Positions 44,637-51,445 of a stretch of 64,000 nucleotides of DNA are shown here, piece by piece (within the stretch, counting starts at the first letter, position 1; each line of letters begins with the position of its first letter). Source of the stretch: CAYRNY01 sp964425755 (GTDB lineage: Bacteria; Chloroflexota; Anaerolineae; Aggregatilineales; Aggregatilineaceae). A model generated the notes under the pieces. That model was given only the letters and a program-made list of their open reading frames with translations, was not told the DNA's origin and ran no database searches. The stretch spans positions 310,001 through 374,000 of the forward strand of contig CAYRNY010000001.1 in the NCBI GenBank assembly GCA_964425755.1. The letters are read 5' to 3'. A program made the position numbers and the translations under genes.

Positions 44637-45581
44637 ATGTCACAAATCACGGTTCGGCAAGCGAATCTCGCGGACGCGGCGCAGATCACCGCGCTGCACA
44701 ACGCCACCATCGAGCAGTGGACGCGCCGCACCATCGACGGCGAGCACGTCCCGGCGGACTACGCCGACCTGACGCTGTTCGAGCGCTGGCTGGTGGGCGG
44801 CCCCTGGTCCAGCATCGAGATGTGTTCGGTGCACCTGGCGAGCCTGCTGCGGGCGGGTGACGGCATCCCGATCGTGGCGGAAGTCGAGGGCGCGGTCGGC
44901 GCGGAAGCGGAAGTCTTCATCTGGCAGGAGCCGGAACCGTTCGGGCATCACGTCAACATCAGCAAGCTGACCGTTCACCCGGACTTTGAAGACCTCGGCC
45001 TCGCCAGCGCGCTGCTGACCTACATCCACAACATCGGGGAGGCGATCAACGCCCGGCGCATCACCGCCGCCGACGCCGAGGCCGACGCACCGCTATACGA
45101 ACACCACCACTTCACCCGCGCCCACACCGGCCACGACTACCTGATCCCGGCGCAGGCGGGGCGCGTGTTTTACCAGGCGGCGGAACTCAAACAGTTCGAC
45201 GCCGCGCAGATTCACGGCTGGCACATGCCGCTGGGCCGCTACCAGAACGCGCGCCAGGAATGGGACCGCATGCCGCCGGACTTCTGGAACAGCGTGCCGG
45301 AGATCGTGGAGCGCGACTCGGCGCGGCTGAGGGTCACCGTCACCGGGCAGGAAGCCTTCGCCCTGATGCAGCAGGATCGCTGGCAGCCCGACCGCGTGCA
45401 CGCCTACGTGTGGACCAAGCGCCCGATCAGCCCGTTGCTGCTGATGGCGCTGCGCGACTGGGCGGCCCAGCAGGATTACGCCGCGATCACCGCGTTCGTG
45501 TGGGACGTGATCCTGCCACAGCTTGAGGTCGACGCCGAGCGCCTGCCCTACACGCAGGTGATGTACAGCCGCCCGGTCTGA
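44637..45581 (+). CDS. GNAT acetyltransferase with C-terminal helical extension
   Basis: A 314-residue protein with AAGGAG 10 nt before the ATG. Residues 1-165 form a GNAT domain (ITVRQANLADAAQITALHNA, then VNISKLTVHPDFEDLGLASA as the acetyl-CoA loop). The second half, from RVFYQAAELKQFDAAQIHGW, could be a degenerate second GNAT copy; it ends in IAMLW-free strands such as YAAITAFVWDVILPQLEVDA. The substrate is unknown. Confidence 0.75.
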   Translation: MSQITVRQANLADAAQITALHNATIEQWTRRTIDGEHVPADYADLTLFERWLVGGPWSSIEMCSVHLASLLRAGDGIPIVAEVEGAVGAEAEVFIWQEPEPFGHHVNISKLTVHPDFEDLGLASALLTYIHNIGEAINARRITAADAEADAPLYEHHHFTRAHTGHDYLIPAQAGRVFYQAAELKQFDAAQIHGWHMPLGRYQNARQEWDRMPPDFWNSVPEIVERDSARLRVTVTGQEAFALMQQDRWQPDRVHAYVWTKRPISPLLLMALRDWAAQQDYAAITAFVWDVILPQLEVDAERLPYTQVMYSRPV

Positions 45582-45640
45582 ACACACAAGGCACCGGCGC
45601 ATGCCCGGCCTGCTGTCGCCCCAGCGACATATGACGGTTC

Positions 45641-45676
45641 AGCTTGGTTCTGTTGGCGTGCCAACAGAACCAAGCT
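45641..45676. promoter_or_regulatory. Perfect 17-bp inverted repeat upstream of a sigma-70 promoter
   Basis: AGCTTGGTTCTGTTGGC (45641-45657) and its exact reverse complement GCCAACAGAACCAAGCT (45660-45676) are separated by two bases. It lies 60 bp after the acetyltransferase stop and 30 bp before the TTGACA box at 45707. No T-run follows on the plus strand, so an operator or cruciform-prone site is as likely as a terminator. Confidence 0.7.
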
Positions 45677-45706
45677 CAGAATCGCGTTATATTTCATCAA
45701 GCTTTA

Positions 45707-45735
45707 TTGACATTTCCGTCAATTAAATCTACAAT
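45707..45735 (+). promoter_or_regulatory. Near-consensus sigma-70 promoter of the DUF4395-thioredoxin leader
   Basis: A perfect TTGACA (45707-45712) and TACAAT (45730-45735) are exactly 17 bp apart in an AT-rich stretch. The start is expected near 45742, giving a leader of about 235 nt before the DUF4395 ATG. Confidence 0.88.
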
Positions 45736-45741
45736 TTTCCG

Positions 45742-45939
45742 CATACCGAGCACACACTAAGGGATGTGAGTGGCATGATCGCAACCATAAGCACATTCTG
45801 CATCTGTCTGGAGCGGGGGCACTAGCGCCACAGCTTCGGCAGAATTTGCGTTAACGACAACACAAGCCAACGGCTGCAGGCGTGGACGTCCCCCGCACAA
45901 CGCGCGACTCCATGCTTTTTGTATGCCCGTTGGCTTTTT
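45742..45939 (+). ncRNA. Structured leader or small RNA with its own terminator
   Basis: From the promoter, about 200 nt run to a terminator-like stem. Segment 45791-45801 pairs with 45839-45849 (10 of 11 positions). CTGT (45804-45807) pairs with ACAG (45830-45833) inside it. AAGCCAACGG (45864-45873) pairs with CCGTTGGCTT (45927-45936), closing a 53-nt interior that includes a CATGC/GTATG hairpin (45911-45925), and TTTTT ends at 45939. It could be an attenuator or riboswitch of the downstream genes, or an independent RNA of 6S-like size. I do not recognise a known class. Confidence 0.6.
45775..45825 (+). CDS. Possible cysteine-codon leader peptide
   Basis: A 16-codon frame, MIATISTFCICLERGH, in the leader of the DUF4395-thioredoxin genes. 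Two Cys codons (45799-45801 and 45805-45807) flank one Ile codon and fall in the base-paired segment 45791-45801 or next to it. AAGGG lies 11 nt upstream. Cysteine-responsive upstream frames are known in mycobacteria ahead of sulfur genes, so a cysteine-sensing role is conceivable. Two Cys in 16 codons could also be chance. Confidence 0.45.
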   Translation: MIATISTFCICLERGH

Positions 45940-45976
45940 CGTGTCTATCCAACACGCACGACAAAAGGAGATACCC

Positions 45977-46432
45977 ATGACCGCTGAACGTCGTGTTGAC
46001 CAAAACCTGATCCGTACCAAACAAACATTCACGATCGCGCTGCTGGCGCTGGCGTTCGTGCTGGACCTGCCCGCACTGGCCGCGCTGGTCGGGCTGGCGA
46101 TGCTGATCGAGGCCGCGTATCCCCCTGCCGGGTTGTTCGGGCGCGTCTACCGGCATGTCCTGCTCCCGCTGGGGCTGGTCGAGCCGGACGTCCAGCCCGA
46201 CCACCCGGAGCCGCACCGGTTCGCGCAGTTCATCGGCGGGACGTTCGTCTCAGGCGGGGCGCTGGCGCTAGCTGCGAGCGCGCCGCTTGTGGGCTGGGGT
46301 CTCGTCGCGCTGGTGATCGTCCTGGCGAGCCTGAACTTGTTCGCGGGCTGGTGCGCCGGCTGCACGATGTATTACTGGCTGAACCGGCTCGGCGTGCCCG
46401 GCTTCGACCATTCGCGCCATGAGGTAGCCTGA
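45977..46432 (+). CDS. DUF4395 membrane protein
   Basis: A 151-residue membrane protein with AAGGAG 6 nt before the ATG. It has about four hydrophobic helices (TIALLALAFVLDLPALAALV, GALALAASAPLVGWGLVALV). The family features 'PEPHRFAQFIGG' and the C-terminal 'GWCAGCTMYYWL' with a CxxC motif are present. DUF4395 proteins often sit next to thioredoxin-like or rhodanese genes and may carry electrons or sulfur across the membrane (inference). Its stop overlaps the thioredoxin ATG (TGATG). Confidence 0.88.
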   Translation: MTAERRVDQNLIRTKQTFTIALLALAFVLDLPALAALVGLAMLIEAAYPPAGLFGRVYRHVLLPLGLVEPDVQPDHPEPHRFAQFIGGTFVSGGALALAASAPLVGWGLVALVIVLASLNLFAGWCAGCTMYYWLNRLGVPGFDHSRHEVA

Positions 46433-46842
46433 TGCTCGAACGACTGCTCATTCTGACTACACTCGCGGCGGCAGGCGTCGCCATGTACATGCTGCTCCGG
46501 CGCTGGCAGGTCTGGCGGGGCGGACGGGTCGCGCCGCGTGACCCTGTGCTGGCTTCCATGCGCCCCGGCGTGCCGGCGATCCTCTACTTCACGACGCCGC
46601 ACTGCGCGCCCTGCCGGATGCAACAACGCCCCGCCCTGCGCCGCCTGCAAGACGAACTGGGCGACGGCGTGCAGGTGATCGAGGTCAACGCGCTGGAGCA
46701 CCCCGACGCCGCCGACCGCTGGGGCGTGCTGAGCGTGCCGACCACTTTCGTGCTCGACCGCGCGGGCCGCCCGCAGGGGGTGAATCACGGCGTGGCCGGG
46801 ACAGACAAGCTCAAGCAGCAGATCACCCGGCTCGCCGCGTAA
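46432..46842 (+). CDS. Membrane-anchored thioredoxin-domain protein
   Basis: A 136-residue protein with an N-terminal membrane helix (LLILTTLAAAGVAMYMLL) and a thioredoxin fold. The active site is FTTPHCAPCRMQQRPAL (CAPC) and the cis-Pro loop is WGVLSVPTTFVLDRAG. The topology suggests that the domain faces the cytoplasm or the outside depending on the helix orientation, which is not clear. It overlaps DUF4395 by one base, so the two are translated together and probably form a redox pair. Confidence 0.9.
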   Translation: MLERLLILTTLAAAGVAMYMLLRRWQVWRGGRVAPRDPVLASMRPGVPAILYFTTPHCAPCRMQQRPALRRLQDELGDGVQVIEVNALEHPDAADRWGVLSVPTTFVLDRAGRPQGVNHGVAGTDKLKQQITRLAA

Positions 46843-46872
46843 GCGCGCGCATCACAGCCCAACCATCGCGCA

Positions 46873-46908
46873 CGGCGCGGGATCGGGGACATCCCCCACC
46901 CCGCGCCG
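46873..46908. terminator. Bidirectional hairpin between thioredoxin and RodZ-like genes
   Basis: CGGCGCGGG (46873-46881) pairs with CCCGCGCCG (46900-46908), with an inner GGGG/CCCC pairing, followed by GTTTCGTT on the plus strand. It lies between convergent genes. Confidence 0.7.
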
Positions 46909-46941
46909 GTTTCGTTATCCAGGCACAGCCGCGCGGCACGG

Positions 46942-48435
46942 TCACTTCGGGACGGGCGACGGCGTCCGCGTGAGGCGCGGCGGCAAGAACGGCGTCTGCG
47001 TCGGCGTGAAACTCGGCGTCGGTGACAGGGTCGGCGTGGGCGTGCGCGTCGGCGTTAGCGTTTGCGTCGCGGTTGGCGACGGTGTGGGTGACGGCGTGGG
47101 CGTTCGCGTCGCGGTCGGGGACGGCGTCCGCGTCGGTGTCGGCGTGCGTGTCGCAGTGGCAGTATCGCTCGGCTGCGGCGTCGCGGTAGCCGTCGCAGTG
47201 GCGGTAACCCCGGCGGTCGGGGTCACCTCTGCACGCGTCGCGGTCGGGGACGGCGTGGGCGTGCGCGTGGCTTCCGGCGTTGTTGTCGCGGTATCCGGCG
47301 GCACGGTCGGTGTGACCGGCTGCGACGTCTGGGTCATCACGCCGAGCACGCTGCCGTCACCGGGATCAAGCGGCAGCGTCGCGGTGGGGGTAACGAAAAG
47401 CGTCGCCTCAGTCGGCGACGCGGGGAGCATAGTCGTGGTCACTTCCGGTGACCCCGGCGACAGACTCGTGTCACCGCTGGGCAGGTCAGGGAGATCACCC
47501 CCGATCTCGCCTCCCGGCGGGGCGGCCCCATTGAGCGTAAAGACCTGCTCGAACAACTGGCCGCGGCTCCCCAGCACGCCCTGCGGCAGGTTGTTGACCG
47601 TCAGGCGCAGCCCGGCGGCGTTGCTCGCGCGAACGCTGACGCTTTCCTGCCCGGTGTAGTTGAGGATGTCGCCCTCTTTGGCGGTGCCTTCGTATTGCAC
47701 CACGCCATCCGCCGCAATGCGAATCCAGGTGTCCTGCACGATCTCGATCGCCACCGTGATGCTCGTGCCGGTCAGCGGCGGCGGCGTGTAATCATCGACC
47801 CGGTTCTCGGAAGCGGCGGCGTCCGGTTCGGCGAGCAGCGCTTCCGTGTCCGTGTCCATGTCCGTCCCGGAAGCGTCACCCTCGGCAGCAGGAGCGCCCA
47901 TCTCATCCGGCACCGCCGGCGGGGACGGTGACGCGCCGGCATTGGTGCCGGGCTGGGTCTCGGACTCGGCCCACTGGTCGAGCAGCGTTGTCGCGCCGAT
48001 CACCAACCCCACCACGATCGCCCCGGACAGCAGCACGACCAGAATATTGCCAAGCACCCCGCGTGAGCGCCGCACCGGGCGCGGGGGTCGCTGGCGCGGC
48101 GCGAGCCGGTTCGGCGGCGGCGCAGCCGGTTCAGCGGGCCCCCGGTTAGGGCTTGATGTCGTCGGCAGGCGGTCGCGCTGGCGGCGGCGGCTGAACAGCC
48201 CCTTGTCCTCGTCCAGCTCGGATTGCAGCAGGTCGACGTCCAGGTCCAGAAAACGCGCGTAATTGCGCAGGAATCCGCGTGCCATCACGGGCGTCATGCT
48301 GGAATAGTCCCCCGCTTCAAGCGCCTCTAAGAAACGCGCTCGAATGCGAGTAGCCTGTTCGACTTCATCGAGCGACAGTTCTTTCGCTTCGCGCGCTTCG
48401 CGCAACCGCCGCCCGATCTGCTCTGCGTCACTCAC
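46942..48435 (-). CDS. RodZ-like helix-turn-helix membrane protein with Thr/Pro tail
   Basis: A 497-residue protein from GTG 48435 with GGAG 8 nt upstream. The N-terminal Xre/RodZ HTH is AEQIGRRLREAREAKELSLD and is followed by ARFLEALEAGDYSSMTPVMA and RGFLRNYARFLDLD. One membrane helix (GVLGNILVVLLSGAIVVGLV) and a DUF4115-type beta domain (about 225-310, ITVAIEIVQDTWIRIAADGV) complete the RodZ plan, which links MreB to the envelope. The last 130 residues are a long Thr/Pro/Ser repeat tail outside the membrane, which RodZ of model bacteria lacks. Confidence 0.85.
   Translation of the reverse strand: MSDAEQIGRRLREAREAKELSLDEVEQATRIRARFLEALEAGDYSSMTPVMARGFLRNYARFLDLDVDLLQSELDEDKGLFSRRRQRDRLPTTSSPNRGPAEPAAPPPNRLAPRQRPPRPVRRSRGVLGNILVVLLSGAIVVGLVIGATTLLDQWAESETQPGTNAGASPSPPAVPDEMGAPAAEGDASGTDMDTDTEALLAEPDAAASENRVDDYTPPPLTGTSITVAIEIVQDTWIRIAADGVVQYEGTAKEGDILNYTGQESVSVRASNAAGLRLTVNNLPQGVLGSRGQLFEQVFTLNGAAPPGGEIGGDLPDLPSGDTSLSPGSPEVTTTMLPASPTEATLFVTPTATLPLDPGDGSVLGVMTQTSQPVTPTVPPDTATTTPEATRTPTPSPTATRAEVTPTAGVTATATATATPQPSDTATATRTPTPTRTPSPTATRTPTPSPTPSPTATQTLTPTRTPTPTLSPTPSFTPTQTPFLPPRLTRTPSPVPK
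46975..47275. repeat. Low-complexity Thr-Pro repeat DNA in the rodZ-like gene
   Basis: Imperfect tandem hexamer-like DNA built on GTCGGCGTG and GTCGCGGT steps. On the minus strand it encodes runs such as TPTPTRTPSPTATRTPTPSP. It makes open frames in the other direction that are not genes and may vary in length between strains. Confidence 0.75.
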
Positions 48436-48554
48436 GCGTTCATCTCCAACTCGCCAACGAGTGAATCCTAACAAAGCGCGGGCATTTTTCCCAACACCCG
48501 CACTCCGTTAACGTATGGGGTTTATGCCGCACCATGACGCGCGCTGCTGAACGG

Positions 48555-49226
48555 CTAGACTTCCGCTTCTTCGGCGTCTTCTTCGGTGGCTTCGGCAGTC
48601 TCTTCAACCGCTTCGGCAATTGGTTCGGCTTCCACTTCAGCCGCCTCGGCAGCTTCGGCTGCTTCGGCCTGCGCTTCGGCGACGGTCGGCGCGGGTTCCG
48701 CTTCGGCTGCCGCTTCGTCTTTCTGGTCGCCCGTCTCAAGCAACGTCTCGACCAGCTCGCCGTCCAGGTACGGCTGGACCTCTTCCTCGCGCACGATCAC
48801 AACCCGCAGCACGGGATTCGCGACGTGCGACAGGCTCACCGGGACCTCGTGCACGCCCAGCTCGCGCAGCGAGCGTTCGGCAATGCGGCGGCGGTCGATG
48901 TCGACGCCGGTCTTCTCTTCCAGCGCGGCGGCGATATCGCGCGTGGTCACGGAACCGTAGAGTTTGTTGTTCTTGCCGGCCTTCATGCCAAACACCAGCT
49001 CCACACCGTCGATCTTGGCGGCGGCTTCGTTTTCCATCGCCAGCAGGCGCTCGCGGTTTTCCTTCGCCTTCTCGATCAGCTTCTGGTTTTCGACCAGCGC
49101 GCCGGGCGTCGCTTTGACGGCCAGGCCACGCGGAAACAGGAAATTACGCGCGAATCCGTCGGCAACCTCGACTACATCGCCCGCAACGCCTTGTTTGTAG
49201 ACATATTCTTTGAGTATAACCTTCAT
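48555..49226 (-). CDS. rplI: Ribosomal protein bL9 with acidic Ala/Glu extension
   Basis: A 223-residue protein. Residues 1-150 are a complete bL9: the N-terminal signature MKVILKEYVYKQGVAGDVVE and VADGFARNFLFPRGLAVKAT, a long central helix, and the C-terminal domain LYGSVTTRDIAAALEEKTGV. The last 65 residues are an acidic, Ala-rich tail (EAEPAPTVAEAQAEAAEAAE), about half as long again as the usual protein. The tail is probably disordered. AAGGAAGG lies before the ATG. rpsF, ssb and rpsR, the usual neighbours, are absent. Confidence 0.93.
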   Translation of the reverse strand: MKVILKEYVYKQGVAGDVVEVADGFARNFLFPRGLAVKATPGALVENQKLIEKAKENRERLLAMENEAAAKIDGVELVFGMKAGKNNKLYGSVTTRDIAAALEEKTGVDIDRRRIAERSLRELGVHEVPVSLSHVANPVLRVVIVREEEVQPYLDGELVETLLETGDQKDEAAAEAEPAPTVAEAQAEAAEAAEAAEVEAEPIAEAVEETAEATEEDAEEAEV

Positions 49227-49409
49227 CGTCCGGGCCTTCCTTGACCATGCTCGTTGTGCAGGGCGTTATGATACCGCAACCGTTGCGGTAAATCCAGGGT
49301 CAATGATCGCGGCAGCGGGACCTGCGGAGCCGGTATTGTACGGGCTGTTCATGCGCGGTAGACTTTACGCTCACATCAACCGGCACGGCCCGAAGGGATG
49401 TTACAGTCA

Positions 49410-51386
49410 ATGATCCCCGGTTACGATCAGCGGAAAGCGTTTTGGATCGTTCTCGCAGCGATCTTGATTATCGGCGCTGTGCCGCGTGTTTTGATTTATG
49501 ACTACAGCCTGCCTTATATTGAGGACCCTGACGAGCCATCACTTTACCTGCTGGCACAGGAATGGCGGGGCCGCTTTGAGTTTGACGATCCAGATTACCA
49601 CCACGGCTATCCCCCCATCTATCCCGGGCTGAATCTGGCTGTTCAACTGATCACCGAACAGACCACGCAGCCCGTTGTAATGGGCGATGTCATCGGTAAG
49701 TTGCGCCTGATCTCGATCCTGTTCAACCTTTTGACGGGCCTTTTTGTTGCGCTTACTGCCCGGCAGATCATGGGGCACACGGCTGCCTGGCTGGCAGCAG
49801 CATTCTGGGGCTGGTCCCCCGCCCTCATCTTGCAGGCTCCAAAGGCGCTGGCGGACCCGCTCGCGGTGCTCGCGTCAACGATCGCTCTCTGGCTGGCGGT
49901 AGTTGCGGCAACGGATAGGCAGAAACGTCACCTTGCCGTCTGGAGCGTGTTTGCCGGCATGGCCGGTATCTTTGTCAAGTATCCGGTTGCGCCCGTCCTG
50001 GGGACAGGGGGCCTGGTCATGCTTTGGGTCCTGTTCAAAGAAGACCGGAAACAGGGCAGCCGCTACATTGCATACAGCGCCCTGATAGCAGGCATTGCTG
50101 CGGTCCTGCTCTGGCTGAACAACGGGCTGGCGTACTCAAGCCGTTACGTGACAAAAGAAAGCCGCACCACCGGGACAGGTAATCTTCTGCAGCCAGGGTA
50201 TCTCGTCGATAACCTGAAACAGGCCGTGTCGCCGCTCGATCCGGTTGGGCCGCTGGCTCTCGTGGGCATGTTGGCGCTGGGCGTTCTTGCATTTGCCGTC
50301 GCGCGCCGGCAGAAGCATCCCCAGGCAGCGCTGGGCGGGGTCGGCGTAGCCGGCTTCTTGAGCCTGGCCCAACCCTGGGCCGTGACGTCATTCAGCGTCG
50401 TATCCGAGACAGGCCGCATCAAGGATGTGATTCCCGCAACGAGCGCGATCGTGGTTTTGCTGGCCGTCGCACTGGCGCAAATGCTGGCAGTCTTCCCGAA
50501 ACGGTGGCAGCCCCTGGGCCGGATCACGCTGGCGATCGGGCTGGGGGCGCTCGTATTCCTCCCGCAGGCGCGTACCATCAAACACATCGTTGCAGACTAC
50601 ACCCCACCTGATACGCGTGTTGCGCTTCGCGCCTGGAGCGAGGAAAACTTAGAACCCGGGTGGGTGCTTGTCACTTACGAGAACCACAAGGTTTTTAACA
50701 ACTACTGGAGCGGTTTGCCCGGTCACAAATGGTTTAACTGGTACCGCATTGAACAGATAACAGACGCCCCACTTGAAGAATGGCGTGAACGAGGAATTTT
50801 GTACGCGGTCCTTCCTGAACACCAGCTCGTCGATCTTCGCAGCACGCCCACCGGCCAGGCCTATCTCGACGCGATGCTGCTGTTGCGAAGGTTTTACGAG
50901 CCACCAGACCACCGGGGGCCGGAGATGTCGGTTTACCGGCTCTGGAGAATGGAAGAAGAGGCCAATGTCAGCTTCGGCGATTCAATCCGCTTAGCTGGCT
51001 ATGATTGGGACGGGGCGGATCTCACCGCCGGGAACAGCATAAACCTGAGGTTATACTGGCAGGCGGACAGCACACCGCAAAGGGACTACTCACTGTTTGT
51101 TCACATCGTCCCTCAGGGTGACCGGCAGCCTGTCGCTCAGTGGGACGGTCCCCCGGTGCGGCCCTCGCGCCCGGCATACACGTGGAACGAAGTCACCGAG
51201 ACGCTGATCAGCGACACGATCTCGATCGAACTTCCGGCATCACCGGGAATGTATCGCGTCTTGTTGGGCCTCTACGACTACAACACAGGGCAACGGCTTC
51301 CCGTAGCAGTCAGCCAAGCCGGAGACAATATCGTGGGCGTCCTTGGCGGCGATTCACTTCACCTCAAGTCCATTACGGTCAACTGA
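49410..51386 (+). CDS. GT39/ArnT-like membrane glycosyltransferase with C-terminal beta domain
   Basis: A 658-residue GT-C-fold protein with about 11 membrane helices. The first extracytoplasmic loop has the catalytic acidic pair in YIEDPDEPSLYLLAQEW, as in the dolichol-phosphate-mannose-type family. Other segments are 'HTAAWLAAAFWGWSPALI' and 'VWSVFAGMAGIFVKYPVA'. The final 145 residues form an extracytoplasmic beta-sandwich (IRLAGYDWDGADLTAGNSIN, FVHIVPQGDRQPVAQWDGPP). It probably moves a lipid-linked sugar onto a lipid or protein. The ATG at 49410 is 12 nt after AAGGG. Codon use looks less GC-biased than its neighbours. Confidence 0.83.
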   Translation: MIPGYDQRKAFWIVLAAILIIGAVPRVLIYDYSLPYIEDPDEPSLYLLAQEWRGRFEFDDPDYHHGYPPIYPGLNLAVQLITEQTTQPVVMGDVIGKLRLISILFNLLTGLFVALTARQIMGHTAAWLAAAFWGWSPALILQAPKALADPLAVLASTIALWLAVVAATDRQKRHLAVWSVFAGMAGIFVKYPVAPVLGTGGLVMLWVLFKEDRKQGSRYIAYSALIAGIAAVLLWLNNGLAYSSRYVTKESRTTGTGNLLQPGYLVDNLKQAVSPLDPVGPLALVGMLALGVLAFAVARRQKHPQAALGGVGVAGFLSLAQPWAVTSFSVVSETGRIKDVIPATSAIVVLLAVALAQMLAVFPKRWQPLGRITLAIGLGALVFLPQARTIKHIVADYTPPDTRVALRAWSEENLEPGWVLVTYENHKVFNNYWSGLPGHKWFNWYRIEQITDAPLEEWRERGILYAVLPEHQLVDLRSTPTGQAYLDAMLLLRRFYEPPDHRGPEMSVYRLWRMEEEANVSFGDSIRLAGYDWDGADLTAGNSINLRLYWQADSTPQRDYSLFVHIVPQGDRQPVAQWDGPPVRPSRPAYTWNEVTETLISDTISIELPASPGMYRVLLGLYDYNTGQRLPVAVSQAGDNIVGVLGGDSLHLKSITVN

Positions 51387-51445
51387 CTGCCGCGCCGGGG
51401 ACCGCGTGCGCCTGTTCGCGGCAGCCGTGCGGGGAGCATGGACAG

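Noticed and set aside
45742..45939. A 6S RNA gene
   Set aside because: Size, promoter and terminator would fit, but I cannot see the long rod with an open central bubble typical of 6S RNA, and the position before redox genes suggests a leader.
46975..47275. A CRISPR array or tandem-repeat locus
   Set aside because: The periodicity is that of Thr-Pro codons within a gene; there are no spacers or constant direct repeats.
46970..47659. A 229-residue Val/Gly-rich plus-strand frame
   Set aside because: It is the complement of the Thr/Pro repeat tail of the RodZ-like protein and has no independent support.
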